Below are positions 1 to 5,460 of a stretch of DNA of 6,233 bases, in pieces (position 1 is the first letter of the stretch; each line of letters begins with the position of its first letter). Position numbers and translations under genes: made by a program. The stretch is from the NCBI GenBank assembly GCA_002770955.1, contig PCUH01000007.1:1-6233 (forward strand), read 5' to 3'. The stretch is from Flavobacteriales bacterium CG18_big_fil_WC_8_21_14_2_50_32_9. Lineage in GTDB: Bacteria > Bacteroidota > Bacteroidia > Flavobacteriales_E > Vicingaceae. Under the pieces are notes generated by a model that searched no databases, was not told the DNA's origin, and worked only from the letters and a program-made list of their open reading frames with translations.

Positions 1-14
1 AAAAATATAATTTA

Positions 15-860
15 ATGATATTAATAGCAGATAGTGGTTCCACCAAAACGGATTGGAGGTTGGTGAATAATAATAGTAATCAAATTTATTCAATAGAAAC
101 CATTGGGTTTAATCCATATTTTATTGATGCAAATGGAATTTTGGATGAACTATCAAAGAGTGCATTAAGCAAAAACAATACAGAAGTTAAACAGGTTTTT
201 TTCTATGGAGCAGGATGCTCGTCATCAGAAAAGAGTAGCATTGTTCAAACCGCATTACAATTGTTTTTTAATAATGCACAAATTGATGTAGAGCATGATT
301 TACTAGCGGCAGCCAGGGCTGTTTCTGGAAACACATCAGGGTTAGTTGCTATTTTAGGAACAGGAGCAAACACTTGTTTGTATGATGGGAAAAATATTAC
401 AACTAACATTCCTGCACTAGGGTATTTGTTAGGAGACGAGGGGAGTGGAGCTCATCTAGGAATGGGTTTTATAAAAAAATATTTGCATCATGAATTTTCA
501 GAAAAAATTAATGAGGAATTTTCACAAGCTTATCCAAATCTAAATCTTAATAAAATTCTGGATGCAGTCTATAAACAAGCGTTACCCAATCGTTTTTTAG
601 CTCAATTTAGTCGTTTTGTTCATGCACATGCTGAAGATGACAAAATCAAAGCTTTGATTATCGCTTGTATGAATGAATTTTTTGAGAAATACATCTGTAA
701 ATATCCAAATTACAGTGCTTATAAATTAAATTTGGTTGGTTCTGTGGCTTTTTATTATCAAAATTTTATTAGAGAAATAGCCTTGATTCATCAAATAGAA
801 ATAGATACGATTATAAAACAACCTATTGATGCGTTGGTTAAGTATCATTGTAATGCTTAG
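15..860 (+). CDS. BadF/BadG-type ATPase, N-acetylglucosamine-kinase-like
   Basis: This is a 281-aa cytoplasmic protein of the ASKHA (actin/sugar kinase/Hsp70) superfamily, in the BadF/BadG/BcrA/BcrD branch that includes N-acetylglucosamine kinases. Seen in the sequence: a phosphate-1 loop at residues 6-14 (DSGSTKTDW), YGAGC at 64-68, an Asp-containing DLLAAAR at 95-101 (D95 is the likely catalytic base), a phosphate-2 loop ILGTGANT at 113-120, GYLLGDEGSGAHLG at 136-149, and an adenosine-type motif LVGSVAF at 240-246. All expected nucleotide-binding elements are present and the length suits the short Bacteroidota members, so the gene looks intact. The ATG at 15 is chosen because MILIADSGSTKTDW is the usual start of this subgroup; only 14 upstream bases are visible. 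The fold assignment is secure. The sugar substrate is inferred from the family, and the exact physiological role is not known from sequence. Its TAG stop is formed by the first base of repeat E1. Confidence 0.9.
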   Translation: MILIADSGSTKTDWRLVNNNSNQIYSIETIGFNPYFIDANGILDELSKSALSKNNTEVKQVFFYGAGCSSSEKSSIVQTALQLFFNNAQIDVEHDLLAAARAVSGNTSGLVAILGTGANTCLYDGKNITTNIPALGYLLGDEGSGAHLGMGFIKKYLHHEFSEKINEEFSQAYPNLNLNKILDAVYKQALPNRFLAQFSRFVHAHAEDDKIKALIIACMNEFFEKYICKYPNYSAYKLNLVGSVAFYYQNFIREIALIHQIEIDTIIKQPIDALVKYHCNA

Positions 861-1069
861 GAGCTGTTACAAAATAAACTTTACATTTTGACTTGTTCTT
901 TCATCCTTTTTCTTCGTTGTAAAATCGTTAAATAGCTAAGGCTATTCGCCTCATTTACGCCTTAAAAAAGAACAAAATTACTGCGTCAATTACGCATTCT
1001 TTTTTATTGTTTTTTAATTGTATTTGTGAGTATTTCATAGTTCTGTAAACTTTATTTTGTAACAGCTCC
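860..1069. repeat. E1: MITE-like inverted-repeat element between convergent genes
   Basis: The element is 210 bp. Its ends, 860-885 and 1044-1069, are inverted copies over 26 bp with one mismatch (position 879), starting GGAGCTGTTACAAAATAAA. The trinucleotide TTA lies directly outside both ends (857-859 and 1070-1072), as a target duplication would. The interior can fold further: AATAGC (931-936) pairs with GCTATT (941-946) around a TAAG loop, and TGTTCTTT pairs with AAAGAACA further out, so most of the element can form one long imperfect hairpin. It contains no ORF of note. Its 891-980 core is homologous to element E2 near the end of the window, with matching spacing, but the terminal arms are not. 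It may also serve as a two-way terminator for the flanking convergent genes. The family is not one I can name. Confidence 0.75.
982..1004 (+). terminator. Possible intrinsic terminator inside E1
   Basis: TGCGT (982-986) and ACGCA (992-996) form a 5-bp stem around a CAATT loop, followed by TTCTTTTTTA. This could terminate transcription from the BadF-like gene about 120 bases downstream of its stop. The stem is short, so the call is weak; the whole E1 hairpin may do the job instead. Confidence 0.3.
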
Positions 1070-1981
1070 TTAAAATCTTTTAAACCAACCTAATGTTGGG
1101 ATAGGAAAAGGAATAAATTCATCGTCAACATATACTTGAGTTAGCCCAATTTGAAAGGCATTTTTATTACTTCCTATTCTAATTCCTGGCATAACAACAA
1201 CTACATCACTATTAGTTTCTTTAAAACCAAATGAATCAACAATAAACGATACTTTTTCTCCTAACCGAACCATTCCAGCAACAGAAAACAAAGCAGATTC
1301 ATGAGATTCGGTGGGTGTTTGATTTGCGTCTTGAACATAAATCCATCCACCAGAAAAGGTAATGTTGTGTTTTAAGTTTCCAAAAGTAACAGAGCCATAA
1401 GGCAAAATCCCATTAGCAGCTATGTTTGACCAACTTAAAGAACCGCCTAAAACGCCAGCTCCAACATGAAGATTATCTGTTAATTTTGCAGAATATTTTA
1501 AAGATAAAACGATAGGCATTCCTATCCATGAGGTTAGCCCTCCAACTGTTATGTTGTCAGTAACAGCAAATTGAACTTCAGGACCAAAGATGTGTATTAA
1601 AAGATAGTGATCACCTTTTTTTTGATTAAACCCATTTGTAGTAATAAAATATCGGGACGAGAAAAAATCATCTTCAGGAAGTTTTGCAGCGAGTATTTCT
1701 TCTTTATTTACTAAACTAATTGATTTTATTTCGTGTTTAGGAATATATAATTTCCCTAATTTAAGTGTGTTTACCAATATTTCTCGACCATCATCTGAAA
1801 GAATTTCACCAATATATTCAGTACCATCATTCTTAATAATTAAATATGTTTTTTCAGGCACATATTCATTGTTATTCTGCAATGTATCTTGAGCAAGAGA
1901 ATCGAAAATAGGAATTAAAAGTAAAAAAATAGCTCCAATAAAAAATTTAATTCTAATACTGGATATAAATTTTACTTTCAT
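1070..1981 (-). CDS. Secreted/outer-membrane barrel-like protein of unknown function
   Basis: This is a 303-aa exported protein. I place the start at the ATG at 1979-1981, because it directly precedes a classical signal peptide: a charged n-region MKVKFISSIRIK, a hydrophobic stretch at about 13-26, and a likely cleavage after SLA at about 30. The frame is open upstream only to a TTG, giving an unconvincing extension. Residues 45-90 (TYLIIKNDGTEYIGEILSDD and following) look like a small beta-rich domain. From about 108 to the end the sequence alternates hydrophobic and polar residues, is rich in Gly and aromatics, and ends in Phe (WFKRF), which suggests membrane beta strands. No catalytic motif is visible. 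Similar uncharacterised proteins occur in Bacteroidota, but I cannot give a family name. Its TAA stop shares the TTA next to repeat E1. It lies 194 bp downstream of the histidine kinase gene on the same strand, so co-transcription is possible but not shown. Confidence 0.75.
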   Translation of the reverse strand: MKVKFISSIRIKFFIGAIFLLLIPIFDSLAQDTLQNNNEYVPEKTYLIIKNDGTEYIGEILSDDGREILVNTLKLGKLYIPKHEIKSISLVNKEEILAAKLPEDDFFSSRYFITTNGFNQKKGDHYLLIHIFGPEVQFAVTDNITVGGLTSWIGMPIVLSLKYSAKLTDNLHVGAGVLGGSLSWSNIAANGILPYGSVTFGNLKHNITFSGGWIYVQDANQTPTESHESALFSVAGMVRLGEKVSFIVDSFGFKETNSDVVVVMPGIRIGSNKNAFQIGLTQVYVDDEFIPFPIPTLGWFKRF

Positions 1982-2113
1982 ATGTAGATATTTATTGTTT
2001 TTTATTTGTAATCCCAATACTAGGGACAAGTTAAAGGAATACGCCAGTGTATCTTCATCAGTGCTTGTGTGATTTTGCTCGTGGTTATTTCATAATTTTA
2101 ATATTACAATTAT

Positions 2114-2121
2114 CAAAGGTA
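2114..2121 (-). promoter_or_regulatory. Candidate -7 box (TAnnTTTG) for the barrel-like gene
   Basis: On the minus strand this reads TACCTTTG, matching the Bacteroidota -7 consensus TAnnTTTG. It would give a leader of roughly 125 bases to the ATG at 1981. No -33 TTG is found at the expected spacing, and such octamers arise often by chance in AT-rich DNA. Confidence 0.3.
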
Positions 2122-2175
2122 AGTAAAAATTAAATATGAAATAATATTGTTTTCAATGTATATTTTCAAAATGAA

Positions 2176-3429
2176 TTATAAAAGGACTTGTTCTGAATAA
2201 GATTTGAGCGGAGTGTAATCAATATCCAAATTCTTTAAATTAAACTCATAGCTAGATTCTTTTCTTTTAAAATTTCCATCCATTTGGCTTGTGAGCGTTT
2301 CTATCAACTCTAAACCAAAATTAAATCTAGGAGATTGCTTTTCTTTCCATGTGCCTGTGTCACTGTATTTGAATGTGAAATCAATTTCATTTTCCGTTGT
2401 AATTTCTATAGATATTTCACCTTTTTCATTGTTTTTAAATGCGTGTTTAAAAGAATTTGATAGTAATTCATTTAATAACAAGCCAAGAGGAACTATTGTT
2501 TTTAGACCAATTGAATTATAATTAGAATAAATATTTGTTGCAATATTTTCATTGGAAGATAAGGTAGATAAAATCTCATTTACCAAATCTTTAATATAGG
2601 ATTCAATATTTACTTTCGATAAATCATTAGATTGATAGAGTTTGCTATGAATTAAGGCCATGGTCATAATTCGATTAATAGCTTCATCAAATTTTTCAGC
2701 AACATCTGGGTTTAACGTGTTTTTTTGCAACCTTAATAAACTGGTAATAATTTGTAAATTATTTTTAACTCGATGGTGAACTTCTTTCATTAAAAGCGTA
2801 TTTTCATTGTTTCTAATGGTTATTAATTCATTTTGATTTTCAAGTTCATTGTAGGCAAATTCAAGTTCTTTTTTAGAATAGGATTGAAAAAGCAAGTATT
2901 GATAAGTAAGATAGCTTACAACAAAAAGAGCAAAAAGCACTTCAATAAATTCACCTATCAGTTCAAAATTTGTTCGTGGTTGAAGAATTTCAATGTGTTT
3001 GTTTAATGTAAAAAAGAAGAAGAAACCTAAAAGAAGGGCATTAAAAAGAATGAAGCTAACACCAACTTTTCTGCCTAGACCTACAAAAGCAATATAAATA
3101 CAAACCATTATCCATAAAAAATCTACATAATGGGTTAAATTCAAAGCTGTATTCATTGCATAATGAGCCAACAAGGTGCCACTTACTGCATATATCCAAA
3201 AAACTACTTTTATTTTTTTAGAAAAATGTAAAAAGAGTAAACAAAAAATTCCAACTAAAAAAACCAATATTGAAGGTAGAACAGCCGCAAAACCTGAAAA
3301 ACTGTAAAAAAAAGCGATGATAATAAAAATGAAGATGAAAACCACAGAAATTCGCCATGCAAGTAAATAGAGCCCTTTATCAAAATAGTTATTAAAAAAA
3401 GAAGTATCAGGATTAAAAAGCTTTTTCAT
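2176..3429 (-). CDS. Six-TM sensor histidine kinase, HisKA_2 type
   Basis: This is a 417-aa integral membrane kinase that probably autophosphorylates on His and passes the phosphate to a response regulator. Residues 26-182 hold about six hydrophobic segments (near 26-42, 47-67, 75-90, 104-118, 122-141 and 162-182). A short linker/coiled stretch at 183-212 leads to the HisKA_2 dimerisation box KEVHHRVKNNLQIITSLLRL (215-234), with H219 the likely phosphoacceptor by analogy with the HR pair of HWE kinases. The HATPase_c part shows the N box NELLSNSFKHAF (320-331), a shortened G1 box SDTGTW (356-361) and a G2 box FGLELIETL (371-379). I start at the ATG at 3427-3429 (MKKLFNPDTS); the open frame continues 31 codons upstream, but that stretch is AT-rich, low-complexity sequence. 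The signal sensed is unknown and no recognisable extracellular sensor domain is present. No response regulator lies within the window, so its partner is unassigned. Confidence 0.88.
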   Translation of the reverse strand: MKKLFNPDTSFFNNYFDKGLYLLAWRISVVFIFIFIIIAFFYSFSGFAAVLPSILVFLVGIFCLLFLHFSKKIKVVFWIYAVSGTLLAHYAMNTALNLTHYVDFLWIMVCIYIAFVGLGRKVGVSFILFNALLLGFFFFFTLNKHIEILQPRTNFELIGEFIEVLFALFVVSYLTYQYLLFQSYSKKELEFAYNELENQNELITIRNNENTLLMKEVHHRVKNNLQIITSLLRLQKNTLNPDVAEKFDEAINRIMTMALIHSKLYQSNDLSKVNIESYIKDLVNEILSTLSSNENIATNIYSNYNSIGLKTIVPLGLLLNELLSNSFKHAFKNNEKGEISIEITTENEIDFTFKYSDTGTWKEKQSPRFNFGLELIETLTSQMDGNFKRKESSYEFNLKNLDIDYTPLKSYSEQVLL

Positions 3430-3560
3430 TTTGAAAATCAACAATTTTTTAAAATTTTGATAAAAGTAATATTTTATAAAAAAAATCAAATTAATTTTGA
3501 ATAGAATTATCAATAAAATCAAGCAATTTGGCTTAAATATCTCTTTTTCAAGTAGTCTAT

Positions 3561-3623
3561 TATTTTTGATTGTAAATAATTAGTAATTTCAAAAATTAGT
3601 TGTAATTTCATTTGAAATATTTC
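3561..3623 (+). promoter_or_regulatory. Candidate promoter and palindromic repeats before the DUF6155-like gene
   Basis: The divergent spacer holds TATTTTTG (3561-3568), a match to TAnnTTTG that would give a leader of about 80 bases. Downstream, ATTAGT followed by TAATTTCA occurs twice (from 3579 and from 3595, the second with a 2-base insertion). ATTTCA-TT-TGAAAT (3605-3618) overlaps the perfect palindrome GAAATATTTC (3614-3623). These could form an operator, but AT-rich spacers produce such motifs easily and no -33 box is in place. Confidence 0.22.
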
Positions 3624-3652
3624 ATTTTTTCAATGAGAAATAAAAAATTGTA

Positions 3653-4171
3653 ATGAGCAAAAAAGACTTAAAGTTATATTTAGCTTCACTTAAAAAAAAG
3701 CAATTAGAAGAACAAATTATTGATTTATATGAAAGATTTAATGAGGTTAAAACCTTTTATAACTTTGTGTTTAAACCTAATGAACAAAAATTGTTAGATG
3801 AAGCAAAATTTAAAATATTGAAAGAATATTTTCCAGCAAACAATCGTAAACCGAAAATGAGGCGTTCTGTTGCTCAAAACTTAATCAAACATTTTATTCA
3901 ATTAGGGGTAGATAATTACATCATTGCTGAGTTAATGTTATATAACATTGAAATTGCACAACAATATACACAGAATAAGACAATCAATCAAGCATCTTTT
4001 TACAAAAGTATGCTTACTAGTTTTGAGCAAGCAATTTACTTTATTAATGAACATGCAATGAATAATGAGTTTTATCCTAAAATCATTAAAATAATTAATA
4101 CTTCTAAAGCTCAAAATTGGATGAATTTTGAAGCATTTCACAGTTCCTTAATATTAAGTAAAAATAGTTAA
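3653..4171 (+). CDS. DUF6155-like helical protein of unknown function
   Basis: This 172-aa protein is predicted cytoplasmic: no signal peptide or membrane segment is visible. It looks almost entirely alpha-helical. Recognisable stretches are MSKKDLKLYLASLKKKQLEE (1-20), DLYERFNEVKTFYNFVFKPN (24-43), KILKEYFPANNRKPKMRRS (54-72) and FIQLGVDNYIIAELMLYNIE (81-100). This combination matches my recollection of the Bacteroidota family DUF6155, whose function is unknown; an HMM search would settle it. The ATG at 3653 gives the expected MSK start. Only 9 bases separate its stop from the ATG of the MOSC gene, so the two are probably one transcript. No catalytic residues can be singled out. The basic KPKMRRS segment could contact nucleic acid, but that is a guess. 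Confidence 0.72.
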   Translation: MSKKDLKLYLASLKKKQLEEQIIDLYERFNEVKTFYNFVFKPNEQKLLDEAKFKILKEYFPANNRKPKMRRSVAQNLIKHFIQLGVDNYIIAELMLYNIEIAQQYTQNKTINQASFYKSMLTSFEQAIYFINEHAMNNEFYPKIIKIINTSKAQNWMNFEAFHSSLILSKNS

Positions 4172-4180
4172 TTTTACAGC

Positions 4181-4627
4181 ATGGGAAAAGTGATTGGAAT
4201 AGCAGGTAAAGAAAAAAAAGGAACAGAAATGGTTGTTTATGCTTCTGCAAAAGCATCTTTTGAACATGGAATTGGCGATGATTACCGGGGAGCAAGAAAA
4301 GACGATAAACAAGTCTCGATAATGACCATAGAAAGCTGGAACAGAGTATGTGAAGAACTAAAAAGAAAAATTCATTGGACAAAACGAAAGGCGAACATTA
4401 TTATTGAAGGAATAGACCTTGAAAATTCAATAGGCGATATTCTAAAAATTAATGATTTTTACATAGAAATTACAGGAGAATTAATTCCTTGTGATGCTAT
4501 GGATGAAGTGAGTAAAGGATTAAAACAAGCACTAACACCAAATTGGAGAGGTGGAGTTTTTGGTAAGATTATTAGTGAAGGATTAATACATGAAGGAGAT
4601 AGAGTAACTTTAATGGAAAGGACTTGA
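4181..4627 (+). CDS. Stand-alone MOSC-domain protein
   Basis: This is a 148-aa protein made only of a MOSC domain, the fold found at the C-terminus of molybdenum cofactor sulfurases and in YiiM/YuaD-type proteins. Seen: an N-terminal strand GKVIGIAGK, RGARKDDKQVSIMTIESW (36-53), RKANIIIEGIDLENSIGDIL (69-88), ITGELIPC (97-104) with the conserved Cys at 104, and a C-terminal part with WRGGVFGKIISEG (122-134) and EGDRVTL (138-144). In characterised MOSC proteins the invariant Cys is linked to sulfur carriage or molybdenum-cofactor-dependent chemistry; for the small stand-alone bacterial forms the substrate is mostly unknown. The domain is complete, so this is not a truncated sulfurase. It follows the DUF6155-like gene after 9 bases and is likely co-transcribed. 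No molybdopterin gene lies nearby to support a cofactor role. Confidence 0.85.
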   Translation: MGKVIGIAGKEKKGTEMVVYASAKASFEHGIGDDYRGARKDDKQVSIMTIESWNRVCEELKRKIHWTKRKANIIIEGIDLENSIGDILKINDFYIEITGELIPCDAMDEVSKGLKQALTPNWRGGVFGKIISEGLIHEGDRVTLMERT

Positions 4628-4629
4628 TT

Positions 4630-4643
4630 TTATTAGCTAATAA
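4630..4643. promoter_or_regulatory. 14-bp perfect palindrome after the MOSC stop
   Basis: TTATTAGCTAATAA is identical to its reverse complement. It begins 3 bases after the MOSC stop and ends 25 bases before the candidate -7 box of the cold-shock gene. It could be an operator half-site pair upstream of that promoter. As a hairpin (5-bp stem, AGCT loop, no T-run) it would be a poor terminator. Confidence 0.3.
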
Positions 4644-4668
4644 GAATAAATCATATCTTCTAAAATCG

Positions 4669-4676
4669 TAATTTTG
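4669..4676 (+). promoter_or_regulatory. Candidate -7 box (TAnnTTTG) for the cold-shock gene
   Basis: TAATTTTG matches the Bacteroidota -7 consensus and lies in the context CGTAATTTTGTAGG. Transcription would start near 4683 and leave a leader of about 70 bases before the ATG at 4754. A leader of that size would leave room for an RNA structure, but none is evident by eye. No clear -33 TTG is present. Confidence 0.4.
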
Positions 4677-4753
4677 TAGGGTAAAATGTTGAAATAATTT
4701 TTCATTATTATATAAAGCATTTAACACCAAAACATTAATAACTAAACTTACCT

Positions 4754-5200
4754 ATGGCAAAATCGCAGCAAACCTATAATAAAAAAGAAATAGAAAAGAA
4801 AAGATTAAAAAAACGTCAAGATAAATTGGCAAAAAAAGAAGACCGAAAGTCAAATACTGGTGGTGGTTTTGATTCGATGATAGCTTATGTTGATGAATAT
4901 GGTAGGATAACAGATACTCCACCAGATCCAACCAAGAAAAAAAAGGTAATTGATGCAGATAGTATAGAAATTGGAGTTTCTAAAAGAGTAAATGAAGAAG
5001 TTAATCCTTTTAGAAAAGGAAAAGTTTCTTTTTTTGACACTTCAAAAGGCTATGGTTTTATTTTAGATACCGATAACCAAGAAAAATATTTTGTTCACGT
5101 TAGTGGTTTAATTGATGAAATAGGAGAAAACGATAAAGTTTCTTTTGAATTGGAACAAGGACAAAAAGGATTGAACGCTGTACGTGTAAAAAAGGTTTAA
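4754..5200 (+). CDS. Cold-shock-domain protein with basic N-terminal extension
   Basis: This is a 148-aa nucleic-acid-binding protein. The C-terminal 60 residues (about 87-148) are a complete cold-shock domain: RKGKVSFFDTSKGYGFI carries RNP1 (KGYGFI, 98-103), and YFVHVSGL carries RNP2 (112-116, with H115). It ends in the strand NAVRVKKV. The N-terminal half is different: residues 10-32 are almost all Lys/Arg/Glu (KKEIEKKRLKKRQ and on), which suggests a charged helix. A conserved-looking linker MIAYVDEYGRITDTPPDP (42-59) follows. This extended architecture is common in Bacteroidota, where it replaces the roughly 70-aa CspA form. The likely role is binding single-stranded RNA or DNA and remodelling RNA secondary structure; cold induction is not shown by the sequence. 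A separate promoter is likely, given the 126-base gap after the MOSC gene. Confidence 0.9.
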   Translation: MAKSQQTYNKKEIEKKRLKKRQDKLAKKEDRKSNTGGGFDSMIAYVDEYGRITDTPPDPTKKKKVIDADSIEIGVSKRVNEEVNPFRKGKVSFFDTSKGYGFILDTDNQEKYFVHVSGLIDEIGENDKVSFELEQGQKGLNAVRVKKV

Positions 5201-5460
5201 GTATTTTAATTCACACAAAAATTTATTCAAATTTATTTTGCTTTAGCATCATTTTGGAGTTTTCCGAATAAACTCGGGACAGGCTGACTCGTTTGCATCA
5301 TATTTTCTAACGCCTATTTTAATTGTATTAGATCCCGATGTATTATCTGGTGTTCGTTCTTTGACTTCGTCAAATTCTCACACCAATAATACACACATCA
5401 TCCATCCCGTTTCGCTTGGCTTCTCGAGGATTGCGATGTCTAAGCGTTCTTGTTCGTCCG
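5201..5460. other. Gene-free, GC-richer stretch with decayed coding fragments
   Basis: No intact gene is visible. Bases 5201-5260 are ordinary AT-rich spacer. From about 5395 composition changes: by hand count 50 of the 100 bases in 5401-5500 are G or C, far above the neighbouring genes. On the minus strand the stretch holds a second SpoIIE-type C-terminal tail (5370-5402) and, in another frame, a protein-like run TDEQERLDIAILEKPSETGW (about 5402-5461) that matches nothing I recognise. It also has a 6-bp stem hairpin TTTGAC-TTC-GTCAAA (5360-5374). The interval is best read as remnants of rearranged genes or of an inserted repeat. Confidence 0.5.
5370..5402 (-). pseudogene. Second SpoIIE-type phosphatase C-terminal tail (remnant)
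   Basis: Reading the minus strand, ten codons give DDVCIIGVRI and then TGA (5370-5372). This differs in only one residue from the end of the adjacent remnant (DDVCVIGVRI), yet the codons differ at most positions (for example GGT-GTG-AGA versus GGA-GTC-CGT). It is therefore a paralogous tail, not a recent duplication. Upstream in the same frame the sequence is Arg-rich and unlike a phosphatase, so only the extreme 3' end survives. The fragment is short; the call rests on its similarity to the neighbouring tail. Confidence 0.5.

Noticed and set aside
860..1069. E1 as a retron or structured ncRNA gene
   Set aside because: No reverse transcriptase or effector gene is adjacent, and the TTA duplication together with the second copy fits a mobile repeat better.
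1982..2029. N-terminal extension of the barrel-like gene to a TTG at 2027-2029
   Set aside because: It would place 16 non-conserved-looking residues before a standard signal peptide; the ATG at 1981 fits export better.
2291..2521. 76-codon plus-strand frame within the kinase gene
   Set aside because: It is antisense to the well-supported HATPase region, with no motif or start context of its own.
3430..3522. 31-codon N-terminal extension of the histidine kinase
   Set aside because: The extension is encoded by near-homopolymeric AT-rich DNA, and MKKLFNPDTS is a more natural start.
3938..4382. Minus-strand frames opposite the DUF6155-like and MOSC genes
   Set aside because: They are shadows of two confidently coding genes, with Cys/Leu/Phe-rich low-complexity translations and no domains.
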